Source of the DNA: Aristolochia californica
Taxonomy: Eukaryota > Streptophyta > Magnoliopsida > Piperales > Aristolochiaceae
DNA: 64,000 bases
Assembly: GCA_029961685.1 (NCBI GenBank)
Contig: JARWKL010000009.1
Span: forward strand, 12,829,237 to 12,893,236
Reading direction: 5' to 3'
How positions within the stretch are numbered: the first letter of the stretch is position 1; each line of letters begins with the position of its first letter. Shown here one piece after another: positions 40,971 to 53,900 of this stretch. Position numbers and translations under genes: made by a program. The notes beneath the pieces were generated by a model that was not told the DNA's origin, ran no database searches, and was given only the letters and a program-made list of their open reading frames with translations.

Positions 40971-43900
40971 ACCACACATGAACACAAAATTTTTGTTATC
41001 CAAGTTTGGGAAATTCCACTAGATCAACCCCAATACCTTGGAATTTTATTAGAAAGAGATTTTTCTAAACTTGTTTTAAAAAATGGATATGCATGCCTGA
41101 AACATGTTAAAGATGCAAATGACCAATGGATCCAAACCTTTTAAAGAGGATAACAAATGCTCATTAAATTCTCAAGTGAACTTGCGGTGGGATATTTACC
41201 CGAGTCAAAAGGGCCATTATTTTGCCCATTTAAAAAAAGCTGACCTAACGATCATAGATGATTGTCAAATGATTTATCATGCGTTCATGGCTATATTTTT
41301 TTAAGGTTTGACTTGTGGATTAGGAGTCAACACTCAGTTAAAAATCCGCCTCCTCCCCCTTTTTCCGAAGATTGCAAAACCTAATATATACAAACTAAAA
41401 ATAGTTTAAAATCCCTAAAAATTACAGACACTTTTTTGAATTATTTGTGTCTAAATTTGTGCATTGTGCTTTTCATTTTTACATGTACACTTTTTTCTTA
41501 AATCAAAACTTGATTTTCACTTTTCCCTTAATCATGTAAACAAAAAAGAGATAAAAGGCAAATAGATCACAACGAAATAAAAATTTTAAATTTTACGAAT
41601 GGAAAACATTTTAAGCAATAACAAATGTAAGTAAAGAAAATTTATTCACACACCACAATGAGCACAAAAGTTTTGTTATCCAAGTTTGGGAAATTCCAAT
41701 AGTTCAACCCCCAATAGCTTGGAATTTTATTAGAAAGAGATTTTTCTACACTTGTTTCAAAAAATGGATATGCATGCTTCAAACATGTTAAAGATGTAAA
41801 TGACCTATGGATCCAAACATTGTAAAGAGAATAAAAAACGCTAAATTCTCAAGTGAACGTGCCGTGGGATATTTATCCAAGTCAAACAAGCCGTTGTTTT
41901 GCCCATTTAAAAAAATCTGACCAAACGATCATAGATGATTGTAAAATGATTTATCATGTGTAACGGCCTATATTTTTGTAAGGGGTGACTTATGGATTGG
42001 GACTCAACACTCAATTAAAAATTCCCCACCTCCCCCTTTTCCCGATGATTGTAAAACCTAATATATAAAAACTAAAAAAAGTTTACAATCCCTAAAAACT
42101 ACCCACACAATTTGGAATTATCTCTCTCTACATCTGTGCATTGTGCATTTCCATTTTAGATGTATACTTTTTTTCTTATATTAAAACTTGATTTTTTATG
42201 TTTCCCTTCATCTCGTAAAAAAAAAGAGATAAAAGGCAAATAGAACACAACGAAATGAAAATTTTAGAGTTTATGTATTGAAAAAATTTTAAGCAATAAC
42301 AAATGTAACTAAAGAAAATTTATTCACACACCACAAATGAACCCAAAAGTTTTGTTATCCAAGTTTTGAAAATTATACTAGTTCAACCCCAATAACTTGA
42401 AATTTTATAAGAAAGAGATTTTTTTACACATGTTTTAAAAAATGTATATGCATACTTGAAAAATTTAAAGATTCAAATGACCTATGAATCCAATCCTTTT
42501 AAAGAGAAAACAAACACTCATTAAATTCTCCAGTGAATATGCGCTGGGATATTTACTCGAGTCTAACTAGTCATTATTTTGCCCAGTTAAAAAAACCTGA
42601 ACAAACTATCATAGATGATTCTAATGTGATTTATCATGCGTAACAGACTATATTTTTGTAAGGAATGACTTATGGATTGGGATTCAACACTCAGTTAAAA
42701 TTCCCTCGCCTCCCAGTTTTCCCGATGATTGCAAAACCTAATATATAAAATCTAAAAAGAGTTTACCATCCCTACAAATTACAGACACTTTTCTGAATTA
42801 TCTCTCTCTACAAATGTGCGTTGTGCATTTCCCTTTTAGAAGTACACTTTTTTCGTAAATCAAAACTCGTGGTTTCACTTTTTCCTTCATCTTGTAAACA
42901 AAAAAGAGATAAAAGGCAAATAAAGCACAATAAAATTAAAATTTTAGACTTTATGTATGGAAAAAATTTAAAACAATAACAAATAAAAGTAAAGAAAATT
43001 TATTCACACACCACAAATGAACACAAAATTTTTGTTATCCAAGTTAGGGAAAATTCCACTAGTTCAACCCCAATAGCTTGGAATTTTAGAAGAAAAAGAT
43101 TTCTCTACACATGTTTTAAAAAATGGATATGCATGCTTGATACATGTTAAAAATGCAAATGACCTAAGGATCCAAACCTTTTAAAGAGAATAACAAATGC
43201 TCATTAAATTCTCAAAGAAACGTGTGGTGGGATATTTACCCGAGTCAAATAAGCCTTTCTTTTACCCATTTAAAAAAAAGCTGACCTAACGATTGTAGAT
43301 GATTGTAAAGTGATTTATCATGTGTAACAGGCTATTTTGTTTTTGTAAGGAATGACTTATGGATTGGGAGTTAACGCTAAGTTAAAAATCCCCCGCCTCC
43401 CCCTTTTCCGGACGATTGCAAAACCTAATATATAAAAACTAGGGAGAGTTTACAATCCATAAAAATTTCATGCAGTTTTGGGAATTATCTCTCTCTACAT
43501 TTGTGCATTGTGCATTGCCATTTTAGATGTATTCTTTTTTCTCAAATCAAAACGTGAGTTTTCAAGTTTCTCTTCATATCGTAAACAAAAAAGAGGTAAA
43601 AGGCAAATAGATCAGAACGAAATGAAAATTTTAGAGTTTATGTATGGAAACAATTTAAAGCAATAACAAATGTAAGTGAAGAAAATTTATTCACCCTCCA
43701 CAAATGAACATAAAATTTTTGTTATCCAAGTTTGGGCAATTCTACTTGTTCAACCCCAATAGTTGGGAATATTTTAAGAAATAGATTTTTCTACACATGT
43801 TTTAAAAAATGGATATGCATGCTTGAAACATGTTAAAGATGCAAATGACCTATGGATCCAAACCTTTTAAAGGGAATAAAAAACACTCATTAAATTCAAA

Positions 43901-44513
43901 GGTGAACGTGCGGTGAGATATTTACCCGAGTCAAACAAGCCCTTATTTTGCCCATTTACAAAAAGCTGACCTAACGATCATAGATAATTCTTAAGTGATT
44001 TATCATGCGTAATGGGCTATATTTTTATAAGGAATGACGTATGGATTGGGATTCAACACTCAGTTAAAAATCCCCCACCTCCGCCTTTTCCCGATGATTA
44101 CAAAACATAATATATAAAAACTACTAGGAGTTCACAATCCCTAAAAATTACTGACAGTTTTTTGAATTATCTATCTCTACATTTGTGCATTGTGCATTTC
44201 CATTTCAGATGTATACTTTTTTCTTAAATCAAAACTTGAGTTTTCACGATACTCTTCATCTCGTAACTAAAAATGAGATAAAATGGCAAATAGATCACAA
44301 CAAAATGAAAATTTTAGAATTTATGTATGGAAAAAATTTAAAGCAATAAAAAAATGTAAGTAAAGAAATTTTATTCACACTCCACAAATGAACACAAAAT
44401 TTTTGTTATCCAAGTTTGGGCAATTCCACTAGTTCAACCCCAATAGTTGGGAATATTTTAAGAAATATATTTTTCTACACATGTTTCAAAAAATGGATAA
44501 GCATGCTTGAAAC

Positions 44514-44696
44514 ATGTTAAAGATGCAAATGACCTATGGATCCAAAACTTTTAAAGAGAATAACAAACGTTCATTAAATTCTCAAGTGAACATGCGGTGG
44601 GATATTTATCCGAGCCAAATAAGCCATTATTTTGCCCATTTACAAAAAGCTGACCTAACGATCATAGATGCATGTAAAGTGATTTATCTTGCGTAA
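44514..44696 (+). other. Recurrent 60-codon open frame of the monomer (example); not called as a gene
   Basis: An open frame of 60 codons starts at atgttaaag and ends at the taa in gcgtaacgg. It is intact, or nearly so, in about 26 of the plus-orientation copies, for example at 1,022, 3,043, 10,387, 24,411, 33,101, 36,481 and 54,038. The product would contain motifs such as TYGSKPFKENNK and WDIYPSQ. Other copies break it by frameshift or stop. Differences between copies change amino acids freely. I see no recognisable domain and no flanking gene structure. The simplest reading is a chance frame in the ancestral monomer, although a fossil of a coding source is possible. Confidence 0.6.
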
Positions 44697-44891
44697 CGGT
44701 CTATATTTTTGTATGGAATGACTTATGGATTGGGAGTCAACATTTAGTTAAAAATCCCCCGTCTCCCTCTTTTCCCGATGATTGAAAAACCTAATTTATA
44801 AAAACTAAAAAGAGTTTAAAATCACTAAAAATTACTAACATTTTTCTGAATTGTGTCTCCCCACAATTGTGTATTATGTGTATCCATTTTA

Positions 44892-45572
44892 GATTTATAT
44901 TTTTTTCTAAAATAAAAAATTGAGTTTTCACTTTTCCCTTCATCTCGTAAACAAAAAAAAAGATAAAAAGGCAAATGGATCACAACGAAATGAAAACTTT
45001 TAGAGTTTAAAGAAAAAACTTTAAGCAATAACAAATGTAAGTAAAGAAAATTTATTCACACACCACAAATGAACACAAAAGTTTTGTTATCTAAGTTTGG
45101 GAAATTCCACTAGCTCAACCCCAATAGCTTGAAATTTTATAAGAAAGAGATTTTTCTACACTTGTTTCAAAAAATGGATATGCATGCTTCAAATATGTTA
45201 AAGATGCATATGACCTATGGATCCAAACATTTTAAAGAGAATAACAAACACTCATTAAATTCTCAAGTGAACGTGCGGTGGGATATTTACCCGAGTCAAA
45301 CAAGCCGTTGTTTTGCCCACTGACAAAAAGTGAACCAAACGATAATAGATGATTATAAAGTGATTTATCATGAATAACGGGCTATATTTTTATAAGGAAT
45401 GCCTTATGGATTGGGAGTCAACACTCATTCAAAAATCCCCCGCCTCCCACTTTTCTCGATGACTGCAAAACATAATATATAAAAACTAAAATGAGTTTTC
45501 TATCCCTAAAAATTACAGCCACTTTTTTGAATTATCTCTCTCTACATTTCTCCATTGTGCGTTTCCATTTTA
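44892..45572 (+). repeat. J/K hybrid monomer
   Basis: The first half has the J variants of copy 54416 (ctaaaataaaa, aaatggatcacaac). The second half has the K variants of copy 55056 (agctc, cacttgtttcaaaaaatgg, gatgcatatgacc, ccgttgttttgcccac, aaccaaacgataatag). Copy 2 of the duplication has full J and K monomers at this point, so one monomer length was removed here by an exchange between adjacent monomers in register. Confidence 0.8.
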
Positions 45573-46071
45573 GATGTATACTTTTTTCTTAAATCAAAAC
45601 TTGAGTTTTCTCTTTTCGCTTCATCTCGTAAACAACAAAGAGATAAAAGGGAAAAAGATCACAACGAAATGAAAATTTTAGAGTTTATGTTTTGAAAAAA
45701 TTTAAAGCAATAAAAAATGTTAGTAAAGAAAATTTATTCACACACCACAAATGAACGCAAAAGTAATGTTATCCATGTTTGGGAAATACCACTAGATAAA
45801 AGGAAAATAGATCACAACGAAATGAAAAATTTAGAGTTTATGGAAAAAATTTAAAGCATTAACAAATGGAAGTAACGGAAATTTTCACACACCACAAATG
45901 ACTTATGGATTGGGATTCAACACTCAGGTAAAAATCCCCCGCCTCCTCCTTTTCCCGATGATTTTAAAACCTTATATATAAAAACTAAAAAGAGTTTACA
46001 ATCCCTAAAAATTAGAGACACTTTTCTGAAATATCTCTCTCTACATTTGTGCATTGTGTGTTTCCATTTTA
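45573..46071 (+). repeat. Doubly rearranged short monomer (499 bp)
   Basis: At about 45,795 the ccactag box jumps out of order to ataaaaggaaaatagatc, an earlier phase of the monomer. The sequence runs for about 110 bp to the caccacaaatga box, then jumps forward about 400 bp to cttatggattgggattc. The inserted piece has gcattaacaaatggaag and gaaattttcacac, variants also seen at 57,915-57,950 in copy 57781, so its source was a monomer of that subtype. Short identities of 2-5 bases (ag; aatga) lie at the two junctions. Confidence 0.8.
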
Positions 46072-47054
46072 GATGTATACTTTTTTCTTAAAGCAAAACT
46101 TGAGTTTTCAATTTTCCCTTCATCTCGTTAACAAAAAAATGATAAAAGGCAAGTAGATCACAATGAAAAGAAAATTTTAGAGTTTATGTATGGAAAAAAT
46201 TTAAAGCATTAAGAAATGCAAACAAAGAAAATTTATTCACACACCACTAATGAATACAAAAGTTTTGTTATCCAAGTTTTGGAAATTCCACATGTTCAAC
46301 CCCAATAGGTTTGAATTTTATAAGAAAGAAATTTTTTTACACATGTTTTAAAAAATGGATATGCTTGCTTGAAACATGTTCAAGATGGAAAAGACCTATG
46401 GATCCAAACCTTTTAAAGAGAATAACAAACTCTCATTAAATTCTCAAGAGAACGTGCGTTGGGATATATACCCGAGTCAAGAAAGCAATTATTTTGCCCA
46501 TATACAAAAAGCTGACTAACATATCATATATGATTGTAAAGTGATTTATCATGCGTAATGGGCAATATTTTTGTAAGGAATGACATTTGGATTGGGAGTT
46601 AAAAATCCCCCGCCTACCCCTTTTCCCAACGATTGCAAAACCTAATATATAAAAACTAAAAATAATTTACAATCCCTAAACATTACAGACACTTTTTAGA
46701 ATTATCTCTCTTTACATTTGTGCATTGTGCATTTCCATTTTAGATGTATATTTTTTTCCTAATTCAAAACTTGAGTTTTCACTACACCCTTCAACTCGTT
46801 AACAAAAAAGAGATAAAAGGTAAATTGATCACAACGAACTGAAAATTTTAGAGTTTTTGTATGGAAAAAATTTAAAGCATTAACAAATGCAAGTAAAGAA
46901 AATTTATTCAGACTCCACAAATGAACCCAAAAGTTTTGTTATCCAAGTTTGGGAAATTCCACTTGTTACCCCCAATAGCTTGGAATTTTATCAGAAAAAG
47001 AAATTTTTACACATGTTTTAAAAAATGGATATGCATGCTTGAAACATGTTAAAG

Positions 47055-47125
47055 ATGCAAATGACAAATCTTTTAAAGAGAATAACAAACGCTCATTAAA
47101 TTCTCAAGTGAACGGGTTATTTTGC
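47055..47125 (+). repeat. Two deletions flanking the middle of a monomer
   Basis: caaatgacaaatcttttaaag shows loss of the BamHI box at about 47,067. At about 47,113, gtgaacggg joins ttattttgcc, removing about 30 bp that include gcggtggg and the gagtcaaac box. Copy 46743 is 639 bp long. Confidence 0.78.
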
Positions 47126-48234
47126 CGATTTACAAAAAACTGACCTAACGATCATAGATGATTATAAAGTGATTTACCATGCGTAACAACCTATATTTTT
47201 GTATGGAATGACTTATGGATTCGAAGTGAACACTCAGTTAAAAATCCCCTGCCTCCCCCTTTTCGAGACGATTGCAAAACCTAATATATAAAATCTAAAA
47301 ATTGTTTAAAATCCCTAAAAATTATAGACACTTTTTGGAATTATCTCTCTCAACATTTGTGCATTATGCAATTCCATTTTAGATGTATACTTTTTCTTAA
47401 ATCAAAACATGAGTTTTCACGTTTCCCTTCATCTCGTAAACAAAAAAGAGATAAAAGGCAAATAGATCACAATGAAATGAAAATTTTAAAGTTTATTTAT
47501 GGAAAAAATTTAAAGCAATAACAAATGTAAGTAATGAAAATTTATTCACACACCACAAATGAGCACAAAAGTTTTGTTATCCAAGTTTGGACAATTCCAC
47601 TAGTTCAACCCCAATTGCTTGGAACATTTTAAGAAATAGATTTTTCTACACATGTTTTAAAAAATGGATTTGCATGCTTGAAACATGTTCAAGATGCAAA
47701 TGACCTATGGATCCAAATCTTTTAAAGAGAATAACAAACGCTCATTAAATTCTCAAGTGAACGTGCGGTGGGATATTTACCCGAGTCAAACAAGCCATTA
47801 TTTTGCCCATTTAAAAAAAAGTTGACCTAACAATCATAGATGATTGTAAAGTGATTTATCAAGCGTAACGGGGCTATATTTTTTTATGGAAAGACTTATG
47901 GATTGGGAGTCAACAGTCAGATAAAAATCCCCCGCCTCCCGCTCTTCTCGATGATTGCAAAACCTAATGTATAAAAGCTAAAAAGAGTTTACAATCCCTA
48001 AAAATTATAGACACTTTTCTGAATTATCTCTCTCTACATTTGTGCATTGTGCATTTCCATTTTAGATGTATATTTTTTTCTAAAATCAAAACTTGATTTT
48101 TCACTTTTCCCTTCATCTCATTAACAAAAAAGAGATAAAAGGAAAATGGATCACAACGAAATGAAAATTTTAGACTTTATGTATGTAAAACATTTAAAGC
48201 AATAACAAATGTTAGTAAAGAAAATTTATTCACA

Positions 48235-48470
48235 CACCACAATGTAATGTTATCCATGTTTGGGAAATACCACTAGTTCAACCCCAATAGCTTGGAATTT
48301 TATAAGAAAGAGATTTTTCTACACATGTTTTAAAAAATGGATATGCATGCTTGAAACATGTTAAAGATGTAAATGACCTATGGATCCAAACCTTTTAAAT
48401 AGAATAACAAACACTCACTAAATTCTCAAAGAAACGTGCGGTTGGATATTTATCCGAGTTTTAAAAAAAG
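48235..48470 (+). repeat. Two deletions in copy 48065
   Basis: At about 48,243, accacaatg joins taatgttatcc, losing most of the aacacaaaagt phrase. At about 48,460, tatccgagtt joins ttaaaaaaag, losing about 24 bp of the caaacaagcc and attttgccc boxes. The taatgttatccatg and aataccactag variants also occur in copy 45573, which relates the two copies. Confidence 0.75.
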
Positions 48471-49514
48471 TTGACCTAATGAGCATAGATGATTGTAAAG
48501 TGATTTATTATGCGTAATGGGCTATTTTTTTTGTAAGGAATGACTTATGGATTGGGAGTTAAGACTAAATTAAAAATCCCCCGCCTCCCCTTTTTTCAGA
48601 TGATTGCAAAACCTAATATATAAAAACTAAAAAGAGTTTACAATCCCTAAAAATTACAGACCTTTTTTTGAATTATCTCTCTCTACATTTGTGCATTGCG
48701 CATTTCCAATTTAGATGTATTTTTTTCTTCAATCAAAACTTGAGTTTTCGCGTTTCCCTTCATCTCGTCAAGAAAAAAGAGGTAAAAGTCATATAGATCA
48801 ATACGAAATGAAAATTTTAGAGTTTATGGAAGGAAAAAATTTTAAGCAATAACAAATGTGACTAAAGAAAATTTATTCACACACCACAAATGAACACAAA
48901 AGTTTTGTTATCCAATTTTGGGCAATTCCTCTAGTTCAACCCCAATAGATTGGAATATATTTAGAAATAGATTTTTCTACACATGTTTTAAAAAATGGAT
49001 ATGCATGCTTGAAACTTGTTAAGGATGCGAATGACCTATGGATCCAAACCTTTTAAAGGGAATAAAAAACACACATCAAATTCTCAAGTGAACGTGCGGT
49101 GGGATATTTACCCGAGTCAAACAAACCATTATTTTGCCCATTTACAAAAAGATGACCTAACAATCACAGATGATTGTAAAGTGATTTATCATGTGTAATG
49201 GGCAACATTTTTGTAAGGAATGATTTATGGATTGGGAGTCAACACTCGGTTTAAAATCCCCCGCCTCCCCCTTTTCCTGATGATTGCATAACCTAATATA
49301 TAAAAACTAGAATGAGTTTACAATCCCTAAAATTTACAGACACATTTCTGATCTCTCTCCACATTTGCGCATTGTGTGTTTCCATTTTTTATGTATACTT
49401 TTTTGTAAAATCAAAACTTAAGTTTTCAATTTTCCCTTCATCTCGCAAACAAAAAAGAGATAAAAGGCAAATGGATCACAACAAAATAAAAATTTTACAG
49501 TTTAAGCATGGAAA

Positions 49515-49545
49515 AAATTTAAAGAAATAAAAAATTTATTCACAC
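49515..49545 (+). repeat. Small deletion in J, second copy of the shared scar
   Basis: The same junction, aataaaaaatttattcac, as at about 40,958. It is listed separately because it anchors the segmental duplication. Confidence 0.82.
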
Positions 49546-50514
49546 ACCACACATGAAAACAAAAATTTTGTTATCCTAGTTTGGGAAATTCTACTAGATC
49601 AACCGCAATACCTTGGAATTTTATTAGAAAGAGATTTTTCTACACTTGTTTTAAAAAATAGATATGCATGCCTGAAACATGTTCAAGATGCAAATGACCA
49701 ATGGATCTAAACCTTTTAAAGGGAATAACAAATGCTCATTAAATTCTAAAGTGAACTTGCGGTGGGATATTAACCCGAGTCAAAAGAGTCATTATTTTGC
49801 CCATTTACAAAAAGCTGACCTCACGATCCTAGATGATTGTAAATTGATTTATAGTGTAAATGGATATATTTTTTTAAGGATTGACTTGTGGATTGGGACT
49901 CAACACTCAGTTAGAAATCCACCTCCTCCCCCTTTTTCCGAAGATTGTAAAACCTAATATATAAAAACTAAAAATAGTTTAAAATCCTTAAAAATTACAT
50001 ACACTTTTTGGAATTATCTCTCTCTAAAATTGTTCATTGAGCTTTTCATTTTTAGATGTACACTTTTTTTTTAAAATCAAAACTTGATTTTCCACTTTTC
50101 CCCTCATCTCGTAAACAAAAAAAGAGATAAAAGGCAAACAGATCACAATGAAATAAAAATTTTAGATTTTACGTATGGAAAAAATTTTAAGCAACAATAA
50201 ATGTAAGTAAAGAAAATTTATTCACACACCACAAATGAACACAAAAGTTTTGTTATCCAAGTTTGGGAAATTCCAATAGTTCAACCCCCAATAGCTTGGA
50301 ATTTTATAAGAAAGAGATTTTTCTACACTTGTTTCAAAAAATGGATATGCATACTTCAAACATGTTAAAGATGCAAATGACCTATGTATCCAAACATTAT
50401 AAAGAGAATAACAAAAGCTCATTAAATTCTCAAGTGAACGTGTGGTGGGATATTTACCCAAGTCAAACAAGCCGTTGTTTTGCCCATTTACAAAAAGCTG
50501 ACCAATCGATCATA

Positions 50515-50922
50515 GATGATTGTAAAGTGATTTATCATGCGTAACGGCCTTTATTGTTTTAAGGAATAACTTATGGATTGGGACTCAACAGTCAATTAAA
50601 AATCCCCCACCTCCCCCTTTTCCCGATGATTGGAAAACCTAATATATATAGATGATTGTAAAGTGATTTATCATGCGTAACGGCCTTTATTGTTTTAAGG
50701 AATAACTTATGGATTGGGACTCAACAGTCAATTAAAAATCCCCCACCTCCCCCTTTTCCCGATGATTGGAAAACCTAATATATATAGATGATTGTAAAGT
50801 GATTTATCATGCGTAACGGCCTTTATTGTTTTAAGGAATAACTTATGGATTGGGACTCAACAGTCAATTAAAAATCCCCCACCTCCCCCTTTTCCCGATG
50901 ATTGGAAAACCTAATATATAAA
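50515..50922 (+). repeat. Perfect local triplication of a 136-bp unit
   Basis: Three consecutive copies start at 50,515, 50,651 and 50,787. Read base by base they appear identical, including private variants such as ggcctttattg and gattggaaaacc, except where the third copy runs out into the normal tatataaaatc. The unit starts at gatgattgtaaag and ends after cctaatatata. The flanks atcata and aatatata share ata at the junction. Removing two copies gives a 685-bp monomer. The lack of divergence, in an array where neighbours differ at many sites, implies a very recent event or an assembly artefact. Confidence 0.93.
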
Positions 50923-53900
50923 ATCTAAAAAGAGTTTACAATACCTAAAAATTATAGACACTTTTTTGAATTACCCCTCTCTACATTTGTGCATTGTGCG
51001 TTTCCATTTTAGATATATACTTTTTTCTCAAATCAAAACTTGAGTTCTCACTTTCCCTTCATCTCGTAAACAAAAAAGAGATAAAAGGGAAATAAATCAC
51101 AAGGAAATGAAAATTTTACAGTTTATGTATGGAAAAAATTTAAAGCAATAACAAATGCAAGTAAAGAAAATTTATTCACACACCACATATGATCACGAAA
51201 TTTTTGTTATCCCACTTTGGGAAATTCCACAAGTTCAACCCCAATAGCTTAGAATTTTATAAAAAAGAGATTTTTCTACACATGTTTGAAAAAAGGGATA
51301 TGCATGCTTGAAACATGTTAAAGATGCAAATGACCTATGGATCCAACCCTTTTAAAGAGAATAACAAACACTCATTAAATTCTCAAGTGAACGTGCGGTA
51401 GGATATTTACCTGAGTCAAACAAGCCATTATTTTTCCCATTTACAAAAAGCTGACCTAACGATCATAGATGATTGTAAAGTGATTTATCATGCGTAACGG
51501 GCTATATTTTTGTAAGGAATGACTTATGGATTGGGATTCAACACTCAGTTAAAAATCCCCTGCCTCCCCCTTTTCCCGATGATTGCAAAACCTAATATAT
51601 AAAAACTAAAAAGAGTTTACAATCCCTAAAAATTACTGACACTATTTGAAATTATCTCTCTCTACATTTGTGGATTGTGCATTTCCATTTTAGATGTATA
51701 CTTTTTACTTAAATTAAAACTTGAGTTTTCACGTTTCCCTTCATCTCATAAACAAAAAAGAGATAAAAGGCAAATGGAACACAACGAAATGAAAATTTTA
51801 GAGTTTATGTATTGAAAAATTTTAAGCAATAACAAATGTAAGTAAAGAAAATTTATTCACACGCCACAAATGAACACAAAAGTTTTGTTATCCAAGTTTT
51901 GAAAATTATACTAGTTCAACCCCAATAACTTGAAATTTTATAAGAAAGAGATTTTTCTACAAATGTTTTAAAAAATGTATATGCATGCTTGAAACATTTA
52001 AAGATTCAAATGACCTATGGATCCAAACCTTTTAAAGAGAATAACAAACACTCATTAAATTCTCAAAGTGAATACGCACTGGGATATTTACCCGAGTCAA
52101 ACAAGCCATTATTTTGGATTTATACAAAAACCTGACCTAACGATCATAGATGAATCTAATGTGATTTATCATGCGTAACGGACTATATTTTGTAAGGAAT
52201 GACTTATGGATTGGGATTCAACACTCAGTTAAAAATCCCTCGTCTCCCCCTTTTCCCGATGAATAAAAAACCTAATATATAAAATCTAAAAAGAGTTTAC
52301 CATCCCTAAAAATTACAGACACTTTTCTGAATTATCTCTCTCTACAAATGTGCGTTGTGCATTTCCCTTTTAGATGTATATTTTTTTCTTAAATCAAAAC
52401 TTGTGGTTTCACTTTTTCCTTCATCTTGTAAACAAAAGAGAGATAAAAGGCAAATAGATCACAACAAAATGAAAATTTTAGACTTTATGTATGGAAAAAA
52501 TTTAAAGCAATAACAAATGAAAGTAAAGAAAATTTATTCACACACCACAAATGAACACAAAAGTTTTGTTATCCAAGTTTGGGAAATTCCACTAGTTCAA
52601 TCCCAATATCTTGGAATTTTATAAGAAAGAGATTTCTCTACACATGTTTTAAAAAATAGATTTGCATGCTTGAAACCTATTAAAAATGCAAATGACATAA
52701 GCATCCAAACCTTTAAAGAGAATAACAAACGCTCATTAAATTCTCAAAGAAACATGTGGTGGGATATTTACCCGAGTCAAATAAGCCTTTATTTTGCCCA
52801 TTTAAAAAAAGCTGAACTGACGATCATAGATGATTGTAAAGTGATTTATCATGTGTAACGGGCTATTTTTTTTGTTAAGGAATGACTTATGGATTGGGAG
52901 TTAACGCTTAGTTAAAAATCCCCCGCCTCCCCCTTTTCCGGACCATTGCAAAACCTAATATATAAAAACATGAAAGAGTTTACAATCCCTAAAAATTACA
53001 TGCACTTTTTGGAATTATCTCTCTCTACATTTGTGCATTGTACACTGCCATTTTAGATGTATTCTTTTTTCTTGAATCAAAATGTGAGTTTTCACGTTTC
53101 TCTTATATCGTAAACAAAAAAGAGGTAAACGGAAAAATAGATCACAACAAAATGAAAATTTTAGAGTTTATGTATGGAAAAAATTTAAAGCAATAAAAAA
53201 TGTAAAATAAAAATTATTCACACTCCACAAATGAACCCAAAATTTTTGTTATCTAAGTTTGGGCAATTCCACTCACTAGTTCAACCCGAATAGTTGGGAA
53301 TATTTTAAGAAATAGATTTTTCTACACATGTTTTAAAAAATAGATATGCATGCTTGTAACATGTTAAAGATGCAAATGACTTATGGATCCAAACCCTTTA
53401 AAGAGAATTTAAAACACTCATTAAATTCTTAGGTGAACGTGCGGTGAGATACCCGAGTCAAACAAACCAATATTTTGCCCATTTACAAAAAGATGACCTA
53501 ACGATCATAGATATTTCTTAAGTGATTTATCATGCGTAACGGGTTTTAGTTTTTAAGGAATGACGTATGGATTGGGATTCAACACTCAGTTAAAAATCCC
53601 TCGCCTCCACCTTTTTCGATGTTCGCAAAACCTAATATATAAAAACTAATAGGAGTTCACAATTCCTAAAAATTACCGACACTTTTTGAAATTATATCTC
53701 TCTACATTTGTGCATTGTGCCTTTCCATTTCAGATGTATACTTTTTTATTAAATCAAAACTTGAGTTTTCACGTTTCCCATCAGCGCATAACTAAAAAAG
53801 AGATAAAATGGCAAATAGATCACAACGAAATAAAAATTTTAGAGTTTATGTATGGAAAAAATTTAAAGCAATAACAAATGTAAGTAAAGAAAATTTATTC

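Larger units (their letters stand above)
40133..45572 (+). repeat. Segmental duplication copy 1 (H-J-K-G-I-H-H-J/K)
   Basis: Monomers 40133 to 44892 match 48714 to 55056 in order. Offsets are 8,581, 8,575 and 8,573 bp for H, J and K, then 9,534, 9,534, 9,530 and 9,525 bp for G, I, H and H. The step in offset comes from an extra monomer (51012) plus 272 bp of local triplication in copy 2. Private marks shared by both copies, such as a small deletion in J, support common descent. Confidence 0.82.

Noticed and set aside
50263..50544. The 93-codon frame as a real small protein
   Set aside because: It is the standard 60-codon frame extended upstream by chance absence of a stop in a K-type monomer. 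The same extension appears partly at 45,129 and 55,294 and has no features of its own.
50515..50922. CRISPR array (three short direct repeats)
   Set aside because: The 136-bp units abut with no spacers and are part of the satellite monomer.
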